Positions 1-13,479 of a stretch of DNA of 64,000 nt are shown in pieces. The notes beneath the pieces were generated by a model, which was given only the letters and a program-made list of their open reading frames with translations, was not told the origin of the DNA and made no database searches. Source of the DNA: Chionoecetes opilio (Eukaryota; Arthropoda; Malacostraca; Decapoda; Majidae); contig JACEEZ010001728.1 of assembly GCA_016584305.1 (NCBI GenBank), forward strand, positions 26,001-90,000. Reading direction: 5' to 3'. Numbering within the stretch: the stretch's first letter is position 1; every line of letters begins with the position of its first letter. The position numbers and the translations under genes were made by a program.

Positions 1-1435
1 ATTGCGCACCCAGCTGCAAAAAATTGTCATCATACACTCCCAGTACCCTTGTCCTGCGCGAAGGAGGCAACCTTCCACTTCGGGATCTATTATGTCCTTA
101 CTGGACTGTTACTTTATCTCTAAGGTTCTCTGGTAGGTCTTGAATGGGATGACGCATCGTACCCAAATAAGGATTCTGTAAAACCTGCCACTGTATTTCT
201 TAATAATCGTTGTAACCAAGTTCCGTCTTTACCCCGAACAGATTGCACCAGCCACAAAAATCCGCCACGCGTTCGGGAGGGAAATAAATCGAACAGGTTC
301 TCTCCTAGCAATCGTCCATGACGACTGTCGCGTGACGACCATGACCACCACCACCACCCCTCTTAGGCCTCTTAGGCTATAGTTTTTGTTTTTTTGTTTT
401 TTTTTTTTTTTTTCAATAGACAGGAGGACAGAGTGGGGCGACGAAAAGTGTAAAACCGATGGTCGCCGACGATGTTCACTTCAAAATAGATTTTGCGTCC
501 ATACTGATCTGTCACCCGACCACGGCAATGGAAATCAATGTATTCTTGGGACGAATTTTTGTATAAAGGCCTTCTGAACAGAAGTAATAAATTATTACTG
601 CCGCCGTAATAACCTAACGGCAAAGTTGCTAGTATGTTCACTGTTTGCGCCGCAAATCGTGTAGGTGGTATAGCGTCGCAATATAAATGTAGATAATATA
701 CATCCGCGTGGGGTTCAGGGGGGAAGTGAGCGTTGATATTTCTCAACTCAAAAGCCCCGAGGTTCGTCTGTTACAAAAAATCTGTCCATAATATTGATTA
801 GGAAGAAACCCTAATATGGCGGCTAGTCGAGTTTGAATAATAAAATTACTTCTGCAATAATGCACCGCATTACACCCCCTCTATGAACGTTTGTGATAAC
901 CGACGTAATTTTTGTTGTAGCTCAATACCCACCGTGCTTCATTAAAATAAGTTTTGTAATTTGAAAATCCAAATAAGGATTTTATATAGCCAAGCCAGTA
1001 TGTGTTAAGTTCTTTCCACAATGCAACTTATTCTTTACTAGTGATATTTTCTAGTGTGGTTCGGAGTGAGTATCGCAATTGTATTTTATACCGCGTCTAC
1101 CCTCGCCGCCGCCGTCAGTTATATTATTGATTTTTTCTTTTTTTCCAAATAGACTTTACGACAGCCTCAGCATCGTCTTTGTTGAGAGTATATACTTCTC
1201 TAGGTATAAAAATACCATGCAAAGGCAACTCATACTCTCGGTGGGATTGAAGGTAAGCGGAATGATGTCATTTATTGAAACACCACAGGGAACGTTTTCC
1301 TGGATACAGGGCTCTGCACACTAAACTACTCGGGTACCAGTATATATTCTCCTCTGCACTCGCAATGGTTGAAGGATGCAAAATTGCCGCTGCTTTAACA
1401 TTAGGCCTTCGGCTTTGTAAACCACGAAAAAAAAA
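1..1435. other. Unassigned sequence with short coding-like ORFs
   Basis: No gene can be named here. The longest open stretch is on the - strand (372-746, 124 codons), running into a poly-lysine tail caused by a T-homopolymer at 388-412. Its middle (VDFHCRGRVTDQYGRKIYFEVN-like composition) looks more protein-like than random, but there is no splice context or recognisable domain. A + strand ORF at 1079-1324 is short and low in information. This could be intronic DNA or an old, decayed mobile or viral insert. Confidence 0.25.
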
Positions 1436-1530
1436 AAAAAAAAACGAGGGCTAACCCCCCCTTTTTTTTTAAAACCCCCCTCCCCCCCCACCCCCCCCCC
1501 CCTACCTACCTACCTAATACCTACTACTAC
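1425..1530. repeat. Homopolymer A/C/T runs and CTAC repeat
   Basis: Consecutive A, C, T and C homopolymers are followed by four CTAC units and a CTA run. This is low-complexity sequence where base-count errors are likely. Confidence 0.85.
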
Positions 1531-1559
1531 TACCGCTAGTACTCGCTTCCTCGCGGGAA

Positions 1560-1850
1560 TCCAGTGAGGAGGGGAGAGGAAAATCTCAAGCATTGGGAGG
1601 AGGAAGAAGGAGGAAGAGACAGAAAAAGACGGAGGCAGACGGGCCAAGCTGCCTCTGCCCATCGTGCTGGTGGGCGCCGGTTGTGCCGTTTCATCGTGAA
1701 CCCCCGCGGCAGCGGCGACACGAGGGCAATGCCAACGGCGGCAGAGGGCATGCCAACGGCGGCGGGCGGCGCGAGGGCAAAGACCGCGGGCGGCGGCCGG
1801 CGGCGGCGGCGCGGGGTGACGAGGGCAATAACTCCGCCCCCCTTACTTGT
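1560..1850. other. GC-rich block with GGC-type repeats
   Basis: A locally GC-rich island has repeated motifs (GAGGGCAATGCCAACGGCGG occurs twice in variant form at about 1725-1770). Overlapping ORFs are open on both strands because GC-rich repeats lack stops. None has a recognisable domain, so no gene is called. It could be a CpG-island-like element. Confidence 0.4.
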
Positions 1851-2115
1851 TTTGTTGTGTGTTGTTGTGTTGTTGTTGTTGTATGGTCTTCCTAACATTT
1901 ACCTTCTCTTTCATTCTGTACTCAGTATTTCCAACGCCGTTTCCTCCATAAAATCACACTCACTATGGCGTGTGACATTATTATTATTATTATTATTTAT
2001 ACTACTACTAGTAGTAGTAGTAGTAAGTAGAGTTAGTAGTAGTTGAGTAGTAGTAGTTAGTAGTAGTAGTAGTAGTAGTAGTAGGGTAGTAGTAGTAGAA
2101 AAAAAAAAAAAAACA
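1850..2115. repeat. Trinucleotide tracts GTT, ATT, ACT/AGT
   Basis: GTT units (1850-1880), ATT units (1978-2000), then ACT units turning directly into AGT/TAG units (2001-2100). The ACT-to-AGT switch makes a small imperfect inverted repeat. ORFs here are repeat artefacts. Confidence 0.85.
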
Positions 2116-5100
2116 AACTAGTAGTAGTTATGGCGCTGCATTCGCTGAAGCGAGGAAATCGGGATGTCCATAACTCTAGTGAATATCCGGAAGGATTGCC
2201 GGGAAGTGGTTGATCAGAGAGCAAATGAACTCTTTTATCTATCACAAGCGGTGGAGCCTGTCTCTTAATAACGTGGGCAACATATGACCTGAATGTTACG
2301 TATACTAGGTCACTTCAGTGGCATCTTTCTGGACTCCTTGCAGTACCTGCCTGTATTTCTCATGTAGGTGTAGTGTTCTGAGCTCATTGAGGAATGCCTT
2401 TAGCCCTCCATAATTTCACCACACCACCCGTTGCCATCCTGCAGGTGGGATCACGGCAGTTTGTGACAGAGTACCATTTTGGTTTTAGGACACAGCATTT
2501 CTTTAATGTGTTTTGCCCCCACTTCTGACTAACGTAACCGTCAGCCCGTCTTGGAATGTGTCAATGTAACGGATGGTCTACAGGAAAATTACTGAAATCC
2601 ATAAACCTCTCTATTAAGGGAGAGAATAGAATCAATGATATCTGAATGATTAGAGCGCAACTAGCGCAGAGTCGTGTCCCCGTAAATGAAAGATAGTTGG
2701 TCGGCTCGGCAGGCGTTAGAAGGGGTATTCGTAGTCTACTAGAAAACTCATACATTCTACTTTAGCCAGCTCGAGAATCTGATACCCATGTTAGTTGGCT
2801 GGTTGACAGAGATCTACGCTTGCCGCGATGTATAATGACCCGTGTCATCTTTGAGAGGTATGAGTCTCTGGAACAAAGGAGTCGCACACCTACGTCGCAG
2901 CGCTTGTTTGTGGTAATGATCTCGGAAGTGACACTGTATTGAACAGGATCCCATTAGTGAAGTACCAAAGACACATTGAAATCATTTAAAAGCCTTGCCT
3001 GGGATTTACTATCAGTGTCTTCGCCGAGCTTGGGGTTACCCTCAATGAAAGGCTGGAGGTAGTGGGATAGTTGGGATTGTTGAACTGGTATATATCATTA
3101 ATTTGGGCCATTTTACCACCCTTTTTTTTAGGTAAAAACTGATCAAATGGAGACTACAGAGAACATTTTTCTGGGGCAGGTGGACCCACGGGCTTCCGCG
3201 ACTCGGGGGGAAGATTTGCCACCCTGTTTGCCGTATCAAAGATTACTGACTGTGACAGGTGCTGTTCTGTGTCAACTATACCATGTGATGAATTGTGCAG
3301 GGAAACTCATCCGTCATCCTGCCTCCCCGGGCCAGCTCGGGTCGATGGGTGAGAGATCACAATGGACCAGTATCCTACACTTCCATCTGCATCAATAGTT
3401 GCTATGTTATGACTCATCAAACCACTCCTTCTTTCACAGGGGTAAGTTCTTAAAGTCTCTTTCTGGAAAGCGTTACCATCGCGCCGGGATTAGAGGGGAC
3501 TGTTCTTGTCAAGGTACACAATGTGACGAGGAATTTCCGATCAAGGATTGAAATCAGGATTGACATGGACGGTCATCCTTGGTTGTCCTGCCATTGAAAA
3601 ATCTGACAATCAAGCGTGTGCTTTCAGTATCAAACCCATATCAAGCTCATATGAAAGCCATGGGGGGAGTATCGCCGATGACTGACACCATAACGTAGTA
3701 CACCTCCGGCAGAGGGACACCGAGATAGTTTGGTCCAAGGCTTGGTGTGATTCCATGATGGCGGTGTTTATCACTGCTATCGCGGAATGATTTATGACAA
3801 AGTTGACAAATTTTTCCTCGAAAATTGTTTTCCGTCTCGCGTGTCATGACCATGGGGGTAGGTAAGTCTTTGTTTTTAAGTGTCCAGGTCTAGGCTAGGA
3901 CTTCCAGAAATGAGAACGGCGTGGGGCCATGTATGTCTGTTTATGACAATAGATCCTGGACGTGTCCAAGATACAATAGGCGCTAAGCCATGGCGCGGTG
4001 ACGATGATAAATTATACGTGCTGTCTTTTTCCGCCGGATCAAGAATTGACTCAAAAATCAAAGTAAGCCGTGTGAGATGGAGGATAAGTTCTTTCGGTGA
4101 TAGTGAATCAAGGATGTTGACCCTTTTCAGGGAACATAGTTCTGATTTAGTTGGCAATAATTTGGTGGTTCCTCTAATTCACCAGTCCTTGACCTTCATT
4201 AAACAGGTTTTGCCCCCAGAAATGAGGAAAAATGGTTCAAAGAGTTCCTTTCAGGCTCTTTTAATTCTAAAAAATCTAAGCAAAAATGTATGAAGTCTTT
4301 GATGAGGCGCAAAAATGCTTTACCTTCTAGCAAAAATTAACGGGACAAATTTTCCGCTACCCGCCCGACCCACCCTTACGACATACGTGTATCTTGCTTG
4401 TTTGTTTTTTCACTAAAACCATTCCTTCTTACTTTTCCGCTCCTCCTCATCCTCTCTTTCTCGCGTTTCTTGATCCTCCTCCTCCTCCTCCTCCTCTCTC
4501 TACTCATGGTAGAAAATCGCGATACACGTTAATTGATACATCATTCAACCGCCTCTATGGAACAATATCATCCCATCCCAGTGGAAAGCAATATCGGTAT
4601 GGTTAACCACTTTTGGACACGCGGAGGGGGTATGTTTTTCGATAGGGACGAAATTGTCTGGGGATTTTCTGCCGCCAGCAGAAAAAAAGTAAGCCGACAA
4701 AACCCATGTCGCCTGAGGGGTTGAACTACTAAATTACTACCTCGGGAAAATTCAGAGGATTACTGATTTTGATTCCCAAGACTGAACTCCTTCCTGTTTT
4801 AGCCAGCATGACTTTAAAAAGGTTAATTTATTAATAACATGAAGCCTAAACCTTCAACTTCAAGTTAAAGGTCGGCTCTAAACGTCATTTATATAAACCA
4901 CAACTCATCGACAAATTGCGGACTTCAGCTCCTATCATCCCCAATCGCGATGGCATAAGAGGTAAAATATTCCACTTGCAAAAAATACACATCGTCCCCC
5001 ATGTCGCCTGCATGCGGGCAATTGAAAAGCGCATGTCTGCATAGGCTCTGACTTGAGGGGGGGAGAAAGCCCTACCTTGAATCTCCAAAAAAGAAATCTT

Positions 5101-5230
5101 TACAAGTTCTTCCCTATTATTTTGCAGGAATAACCTTCGGGATCAAAGGCATCTTCGGGCGGTATGCAAATATAAAATAACCACGGCACCACCAAAAATG
5201 AGTTGGCGGTCCGCTACGTGAATAGTCTGG
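2116..5230. other. Unassigned region with fragmentary coding-like ORFs
   Basis: Base composition is balanced and several short ORFs have non-repetitive, protein-like content: + strand 3147-3398, 3880-4293 (137 codons) and an open stretch around 3470-3600 reading ..APGLEGTVLVKVHNVTRN..; - strand 3647-3853 with a CQLC pair. Strand and frame change every few hundred bases and none is a recognised family. The pattern fits an old inserted sequence or exons I cannot join. No repeat structure is visible. Confidence 0.25.
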
Positions 5231-5234
5231 CGCG

Positions 5235-5780
5235 GAATGCTTCTTCTTCTTCTTCTTCTACTAAACACCCCACCGACCCCACCACATAGACAACCACCAC
5301 CACCACCACCACCCTATAATAATTCCCCGGGGAGCCTGCATCACTTCCTTCTTTTCTTCTTCTTCTTCTTCGGGCTTTCATCTTCTTGTCTTCTTCTTCA
5401 GTTAATATTCATAAGCTCAAAGGAGAGTACAGCGGTAATTGAACTGTCATTCACGGCACTTCAAGGTTCAAACGGAGAGATTTTATTGCCACCTCCGAGA
5501 CAGGGTATTTCTAATAAACTACTACACAGGCCTCTTCACTGTCATTTGTCACTCGATTCACTGCCCAGGCTCAGAGGAGACACCCGCCCTTCAGCCGTGT
5601 CATTTTTTCATGCCAATCACTTCAACACATACCTCCTCAGTTTCAATAAACCATCACTCGATCATGGCAAGACTCTGAGAAGACACGCCTGTCATTTCAT
5701 CCCATCACTTTCAAGGCTCATGCGGAGAGGGACACATTCTCATCGCTGGACAAATCAATTTCGGATATATAAGTCATTTT
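5235..5780. repeat. CTT and ACC triplets followed by degenerate ~60-130 bp repeats
   Basis: CTT (5238-5260, 5350-5375) and CCA (5283-5312) triplet tracts are followed by a loosely repeated motif (TGTCATTT ... CACTT ... AAGGCTCA.GCGGAGAG.GACAC) that recurs about four times from 5445 to 5735. The 181-codon ORF over it is probably a repeat by-product. Confidence 0.4.
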
Positions 5781-5954
5781 GACATGAGATGAAGGAAAAG
5801 ACATCTTCCACCGCGTAAATACATGTTCACTTCGATAACGCGCCAACTGCAACGGAAAAAACCAAAACCAACCAAACAGGGTGAGGACACCCCCCCCCCC
5901 ACGTCGGTTAAACAATCAATATTTTCCGATGGAATATAAAGCCTCTCGGCCTAC

Positions 5955-5977
5955 ACTCTCTCTCTTCTATCTCTCCT

Positions 5978-6024
<47 letters not shown>

Positions 6025-6049
6025 CTTTCTCTCTCTCTCTCTAATCTCT

Positions 6050-6085
<36 letters not shown>

Positions 6086-6506
6086 TGACGTACCTTCGTG
6101 GAGTGAACACAAAAGGGGTGGGGAGACCCCACCCCAACAGCGGTGCGAAGTAAATTAATTAAATCAAACATCTCACGCCATATTAGGTGTTTACAGAATA
6201 CAGCTTCAATACATTTCCAAGAAATCATAGGTTATGACTCAATTATTTAGAATTAAGTTTTATAAGTTAGGACAGTAAGTCTTTCAATATAATAAAAACA
6301 AATTAAATAAAAAAACTATTTTCTCACAACCCCATCTCTCGTCTCGCTTCTCTCTCTCTACTCTCCGTATCTGTCTCTGTCCTCCGTCTCTGTCTCTGTC
6401 TCTGTCTCTGTATCTGTCTCTGTCTCTGTCTCTGTCTCTGTCTCTGTCTCAGTCTCCTGATCTCTGTCTCTGTCTCTCTCTCTCTCTCTCTCTCCTCTCT
6501 ATCTCT

Positions 6507-6543
<37 letters not shown>

Positions 6544-6625
6544 CTCTCTCTCACAAGACAACCTTCGTGGACTGAACACAAAGGGGTGAGGGAGTATCCA
6601 CGGCGGTAAAAAAAAATCAAATATT

Positions 6626-6670
<45 letters not shown>

Positions 6671-6755
6671 TTCTCTCTCTCTCTCTCTACTCTCTCTCTC
6701 CTCGCTCTCTCTCTCTCTCTCTCTCTCTCCACTCTCTCTCTCTCTCTATCTTACC
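5955..6755. repeat. Three (CT)n blocks with duplicated spacer
   Basis: CT arrays run at about 5955-6080, 6345-6550 (with CTGTCT units) and 6627-6750. The first two are each followed by the same ~50 bp motif (CTTCGTGGA.TGAACACAAA and GGGGTGRGG), at 6090 and 6560. The CT tracts and the motif therefore duplicated together. Confidence 0.85.
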
Positions 6756-6799
6756 ACACTACCTGCCAATATAATCAATATGGGCATGGGAGGGTACCA

Positions 6800-7040
6800 C
6801 CCACCCCCCCACCAGGGTGGTCGACATTGGCGCTGTACGGATTGGAGGGGGGGCGGAGGAGATCTCTCTCTCATCTAATGGAGGGCGTCCCCCCCCAAAC
6901 CAGGGTGGTCGACATTGGCGGGTACGGATTTGAGTGGGGGGGGGGTTTGACACCTGTGGGAGGGGGGGTTCGGAACACCTGTCCATCTTAAGGGGAGGGG
7001 TAACCACCCCCAACCAGGGTGGTAGACATTGGCTACTTTG
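6800..7040. repeat. Three copies of a ~100 bp G-rich repeat
   Basis: The motif CAGGGTGGTCGACATTGGCG (last copy CAGGGTGGTAGACATTGGC) occurs near 6813, 6901 and 7014, separated by G-rich runs and GTACGGATT. It is a short minisatellite. Confidence 0.7.
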
Positions 7041-7880
7041 CTATCTACTCGTAAAATAGAGAATAATGGGTAGAAGTTGACTATGTGTGGGAGGTACTGT
7101 AAAAAGGGAAGGGTGTATTAATCACACATGGAAAAATATTAGCAATTTTGTCAATTATGACTTTGTTTATGAAATCAAATGTTTTTAAGGTACGAAAAAT
7201 TAGTTCAAATTACGGTACGGGGAACATTAATCGTACTAGTACGGTTACGATACAGATAGTCAGGTACGAACGGGAATTACGGGTTACTGGAATTTATTCG
7301 GAGGTACGAATTAGAAAAATATTACCGTACACGTACCGTTACTAACATACCTGCTGACAGGTCACCTCCCCTTGCACTCCAAACACTAACTCTTGAAGTG
7401 CGAGGAAACCTCCCACCTCAGGGAACGCTCTTCCCATCTCATCCGCAGCCCGGACATCCATGGTTGCCGCCGCCGCTGCTGCTGCGGTAGGTCAGATCTG
7501 CCCCTCTGGCCACTCTCACTCCACCGTGGGAGTTACCCCCCCCCCCCAGTTAGCTCCAACACACTGCCTTTTTTGTAATGACATAATTCCACAGGCGGAC
7601 TGCTATAGGCAAGAGCTCGCGTCAACCACAGTGTTGACAAAATATTAACAACAGAGTGCTGTAATTACCATCATGAACAAAGCGATGATGGCCATAATGA
7701 TGACGTCATGCCTTGCCAGCATCAGTAAATCCCTATGCAAAGAAAGATGGCGAAGGGCCGGGAGCAACGCCCCTGCCAGCCCGGGTCCGCCACGCGTTAA
7801 AATCTCTCCAATCTTATTACCTGTATATATCCTTTATTTAGTTATTCATTTATCTATTTATTCATCTACAAATCTAATTA
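7041..7880. other. No gene seen; TACGG-rich patch and C/G homopolymers
   Basis: From 7185 to 7340 there are many TACGG/TACGAA words, reminiscent of the word-rich ends of some MITEs elsewhere in this window, but no paired ends were found. The remainder (7350-7880) shows no supported gene. Confidence 0.3.
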
Positions 7881-7881
7881 C

Positions 7882-8053
<172 letters not shown>

Positions 8054-8110
8054 AAATATACATTCATGAATATATATGCATACTCGCATTGATATATACA
8101 TACATTACAG

Positions 8111-8256
<146 letters not shown>

Positions 8257-8410
8257 ACCATGAAATTTTCCCTTAAAAAATCTTGTAAATTATTCAAGAT
8301 TTGAACATCAGTGACAAAAAGTCAGAATAGAATATAAATTAGAAGAAAAAATGTCATATAATGAAAAAATTATGTCACTACATATTCACATAAACATGCA
8401 TATATTTTTT

Positions 8411-8413
<3 letters not shown>

Positions 8414-8490
<77 letters not shown>
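8414..8490. repeat. (TA)n microsatellite
   Basis: Pure TA dinucleotides in AT-rich sequence. Confidence 0.95.
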
Positions 8491-8491
<1 letters not shown>

Positions 8492-8578
8492 CTCAAGCTA
8501 ACTCTTGGTAGCTTGGTAGCAAACTCTTATAGCTTATAACGTTATAACTTAAAGCTTATAACTTGGTAGCAAACTCTG

Positions 8579-9256
<678 letters not shown>

Positions 9257-9262
9257 GGAGTC

Positions 9263-9811
9263 GCGCATGTTCGTTCTCTTGCCACCAGTACTGTGGCATC
9301 CTTGTTTACATTTCGGAGCAGCCGACGCCACGCAAGACTTGTACGAACTACACATTGCAGTGAAATAAAGAGAAATTACCAATCTTGGGTGGTCAAGAGA
9401 TGTTGTAGCATCTCTGTGTGATATGTTTATGGAAAATAAGTGCTGTATATAGGGAATATAGCTGTATAATGTTGTAGAGTAATAGTAATATGGTGTAAAT
9501 GAGGAGAAAAATAAAGATGTGAGGAGGAAAATTTAGTTTTTAGAGTAGGGTACCTAGGAGAAATAAATGTTTTTACTCTAGATATACAAGACACGTGTAT
9601 GAAATGTATGGTACATGCGAGTTTTTTAGATTTGTTTACGTATGATTTAGATATATAGTTAAGTTTTGAGTTGTTGATGAGAAGTTATGACGGAAATTGT
9701 TGATAAAACATATTTAATAGGCTGCGCGTGTTTTTACTATATAAACGGGGATACTATGATGTATTCACACGGCCTTTAGTTAACAAATTGGGGTAAGGAG
9801 GCGTAGTGGCA
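9263..9811. other. AT-rich sequence, no gene seen
   Basis: No ORF with domain content, no strong splice pair and no repeat structure were recognised. Confidence 0.4.
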
Positions 9812-9819
9812 CTCTAGGC

Positions 9820-9936
9820 CAAAGGTTCTCAAAAATTTTGACCTGCGACCCCTCCAAAAAAATTGGAAAGACTTGCGCCCCCCCCCACACTCTTACCAAA
9901 GCAATTCTGACAATATGACACTTTTACATTTTTTTT

Positions 9937-9971
<35 letters not shown>

Positions 9972-10545
9972 CCACACACACATACACATACACATACATA
10001 CATACATACATACATACATACATACACACACACACATACACAGTCGTATTGATCCGTATCATAACATTCTAAGTATAATATATTTGGTAAAACATTATGA
10101 ATACTTAAATTATACCGTAATCAGCGTATATCCTGTAGTCTTGCTTTAGACGCATCGAAAAAATAAGTCTAACCTAAATAAAGTTTAGACTTGTGATGTG
10201 GATTTGTAATGCATTAACAAGGGTCGGGCAGCGATGATACAAGTAGCCTACCTGTGTATAGCTACTGGACGTGTTAGCGTGGTGGTGAGGGCTTCACGGT
10301 AAGGGGAGGGAGGACAAAGGACCAACTTTTTTCTCAGAGTCAGATTATGTATCTGTTCTTTTTTATTAACAATTTATTAAAGCCTAGGAAGTTATAATAA
10401 TTTTGTTTTATACTGATAATATATATAAAAAAATAATAATAAATTATGAATATTGTGCATTTTGCACATTCCAGAAATCTCGCAACCCCTCAGAAGACTT
10501 TTGCGACCCCTCGTGGGGTTGCGACCCCCAGTTTGAGAACCCCTG
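9820..10545. mobile_element. hAT-type non-autonomous element with 8-bp target duplication
   Basis: The ends are inverted: CAAAGGTTCTCAAA at the left and TTTGAGAACCCCTG at the right, each followed by GCGACCCC words. The element is flanked by an exact 8-bp direct repeat CTCTAGGC (9812-9819 and 10546-10553), the duplication size of hAT transposition. It is 726 bp with no transposase ORF, so it is non-autonomous. It contains a CA/CATA microsatellite (9944-10040). Confidence 0.85.
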
Positions 10546-10553
10546 CTCTAGGC

Positions 10554-11019
10554 CATAGTCTCTTTATCCTCCACTCTCCAACAGAGTGGCAGCCGCTAAT
10601 CTCAAGGTTACTGTTACTGAACTCAACTCATTGCCTCGTGCGCCATACTGCAGTAAGCATATACGCGCTCTTCTCTGTCACCCACGAGCACAATCAACTT
10701 TCTTTGAAAGAGAACAGTATTGCAGCAGCCTACTGCGTAATGGCGTCCAGTCACATCAGTGTGGTTTGGGATTACGTATTTCGAGATTATCTCTAATGAC
10801 ATTGCAAAGTGTAAACCTTGCAATAATAATTATTCATGTAAGATATTATCATGTAATTATTTGTTTAAGAATGGGTCCTCGTCCCGAAACCTGAAAACAT
10901 AGAAAATTGAATGGAATTTACTTTAGACATTCATATTTTTATGGCTGAAGTATTACAATACATACAAAATATTTCAGTTACGTGTATGATATCAAAAATA
11001 GTGTATTACTTGAAATATT
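10554..11019. other. No gene supported
   Basis: Short overlapping ORFs at 10586-10894 have no recognisable domain and no splice context. No repeat structure was seen. Confidence 0.3.
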
Positions 11020-11237
<218 letters not shown>

Positions 11238-11513
11238 TATATTAAAACAAAACAAAAAGCGAATAAAAGTAATGAGCGCAAGCACTTCCTTCCTTCTCTC
11301 CCTGAGACACATCATCACGGGGAAATATAACATTTACTTAAGCAGTAATTATTACCCTTCTCTCCTACCTGTTTCACGCACCTCTTGCCTTATTTCTCTT
11401 TATACTCTTCACCTAATTCTTGATATTTATTACTGTTATTTTTTAATCTTGTTATACTGACTGTTCACCCAATGTTTGATAGGTATTCATTATCTATATT
11501 TCTTTTTTTTCAG

Positions 11514-11584
11514 GTGACGGTCCTACTCTAACAAATACAACAGACGCATCTACTGAATCTACCTCGCAAAAAAATACAATGTAA
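11514..11584 (+). CDS. Possible terminal coding exon, unknown gene
   Basis: A strong acceptor (TTTCTTTTTTTTCAG, ending 11513) precedes an open stretch that reads DGPTLTNTTDASTESTSQKNTM and stops at TAA (11582-11584), entering with two bases of a split codon. The serine/threonine-rich tail is plausible for a protein C-terminus, but such composition is also easy to find by chance. No upstream exon could be joined and no clear polyadenylation signal follows. Confidence 0.25.
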
Positions 11585-11703
11585 CTTCATACATCAACAG
11601 AGATATTTATAGGTTATAAAAGAGAACAAATATGTATGAAATGTTTTTTGTGTTTTGTTTATTTTTCCTTACAACTGAAAAAAAACATCTAACCAGCTGC
11701 AAA

Positions 11704-11705
<2 letters not shown>

Positions 11706-11741
<36 letters not shown>

Positions 11742-11757
11742 ACACACACACACACAC

Positions 11758-11812
<55 letters not shown>

Positions 11813-11884
11813 TACACAGACACAGACACAGACACAGACACAGACACAGACACAGACACAGACACAGACACAGACACAGACACA

Positions 11885-11922
<38 letters not shown>
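11706..11922. repeat. (CA)n with CATACA and CAGACA variants
   Basis: CA repeats contain blocks of CATACA (11756-11790) and CAGACA (11817-11886). They end two bases before the tRNA-like head of the SINE at 11924. Confidence 0.95.
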
Positions 11923-11923
<1 letters not shown>

Positions 11924-11925
<2 letters not shown>

Positions 11926-12199
11926 CGGGTACTCCGTAGTGTAGGGGTAGCACGCTCGGTTCATAACCGAGAAGTCCCGGGTTCGATCCCCGGGCGGAGC
12001 TGAAAACAGATGGGCTGTTTCCTTAAAACCCGAGCCCCTGTCCACCCAGCAGGAATGGGTACCGGGTGTTAGCCGGGGTTTGTGACCTGCTCTCCGGGGT
12101 GCTGGCTTCCCCCAACACAAAGCACTAAGGATGAATGATAAAAATGTTGTTATCGAGACGGGGCCATACGAGCATTGCTCAGGCCCTGTAAAATGCAAC
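11924..12199 (+). mobile_element. tRNA-derived SINE, family 1
   Basis: The head carries pol III boxes: A-box TAGTGTAGGGG and B-box GGTTCGATCCC. The body (GGTACCGGGTGTTAGCC, GGGGCCATACGAGC, CAGGCCCTGTAAAATGCAACT) is shared with inverse copies at 13803-14100 and, shorter, at 47195-47397. It ends in a 14-bp tandem tail (12200-12385). It is preceded and followed by CA microsatellites. Confidence 0.8.
11931..12000 (+). other. tRNA-like SINE head (CAU anticodon loop)
   Basis: It folds as a tRNA-like cloverleaf: acceptor CTCCG/CGGAG, anticodon arm CTCGG-TTCATAA-CCGAG with anticodon CAT, and T-arm CCGGG-TTCGATC-CCCGG. The first acceptor pair is mismatched and it is embedded in a SINE, so it is not called as a functional tRNA gene. 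The other copies read CAC in the loop. Confidence 0.7.
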
Positions 12200-12385
12200 T
12201 AGATGAATACAACTAGATGAATACAACTAGATGAACACAACTAGATGAACACAACTAGATGAATACAACTAGATGAACACAACTAGATGAACACAACTAG
12301 ATGAATACAACTAGATGAATACAACTAGATGAATACAACTAGATGAATACATCTAGATGAATACAACTAGATGCATACAACTAGA
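12200..12385 (+). repeat. 14-bp tandem tail of SINE family 1
   Basis: About 13 units of ATGAAYACAACTAG follow the SINE body; the - strand SINE copy at 13803 begins with the reverse complement of two units. Confidence 0.9.
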
Positions 12386-12508
<123 letters not shown>

Positions 12509-12836
12509 CACCTGTTGGAAGAGCTATTATGCGTCCTTCCTAAGTTCACAATAATAAAAACGCACTTACAAAAATACAATAAAACTTAATCCTCCTGACA
12601 TCGACCCTTTAAACGTCAAGGGAAAAAATAAAATAACCGGAAAAAAAACATACCACCACATTTTTCCTTGCGCGAATCTGTTACTAAATTATCCGAGAAG
12701 AGAAAGAATTATCAGAGAGAAAAAAGTTAGTAATATTAAGAAAAATATATGCCACGACATTTTTACTTTGATGAATCATATATATTACCCGTAAAAAGAA
12801 AGAGGCTGGATAGGCAAAACACATAAATAAAACAGA

Positions 12837-13009
12837 TACGGTACTGTGATCCTATCTAGACACTTTGCAAGTACCAACTACAAGGTTATTGACTATACAA
12901 AGCGCCACCACGCCAGGACGAACTTAGTGGGCTCCAACCGCTGAGCGAATGCGCAGGGACGCTGCACACGCGAGCCCACAGCTCTACCAACCCAGCCACC
13001 CTGACTGGT
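12837..13009 (-). mobile_element. tRNA-derived SINE, family 2, copy 1
   Basis: Read on the - strand it begins with a pol III A-box-like TGGCTGGGTTGGTAGAGC and has a B-box-like GGTTGGAGCCC. A 16-bp direct repeat ACATAAATAAAACAGA flanks it (12821-12836 and 13010-13025), the mark of LINE-mediated retroposition. It is nearly identical over most of its length to copy 2 at 13288-13479 but lacks an internal ~15 bp after the B-box. Confidence 0.8.
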
Positions 13010-13287
13010 ACATAAATAAAACAGACGATAGTAAAAAAAAAAAATAATAATAATATTCGATGTATAATAAAACATTGGAGCGAGAAATTCCCCTATAAGC
13101 TGCAATACATGTTATTTGTTTTAGTGCTTAAGTTAACTCCCTCATGTATGTGTGTCATGTTGTTGTTGTTGTTTTTTCCTGTATGCCTCCGGGTGAAAAT
13201 GAAATATTAATAATAATAATAATTATTATTATTATTATTACATGAGGATATTTTGTGTAGGTTATATGTAAGGAGAAGGAAAAGGCA

Positions 13288-13479
13288 TAAGATAATAAGA
13301 TACTTTGTGCCTATCTAGACACTTTGCAAGTACCAACTACAAGGTTATTGACTATACAAAGCGCCACCACGCCAGGACAAACTTAGTGGGAACCTGGTTG
13401 GTGGCCTCGAACCGCTGATCGAATACAGGGACTCTGCACATGAGCTCACGGCTCTACCAACCATGCCACCCTGACGGGT
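13288..13479 (-). mobile_element. tRNA-derived SINE, family 2, copy 2
   Basis: Same family as 12837-13009, with a better B-box (GGTTCGAGGCC) and a longer 3' tail. It is flanked by a different 12-bp direct repeat AAGGAAAAGGCA (13276-13287 and 13480-13491), so the two copies inserted independently. Confidence 0.8.

Noticed and set aside
5237..5782. 181-codon ORF on +
   Set aside because: Begins in triplet repeats and continues over degenerate repeats; no recognisable domain.
11931..12000. Functional tRNA-Met gene
   Set aside because: Embedded in a SINE with related copies; first acceptor pair mismatched; anticodon differs between copies.
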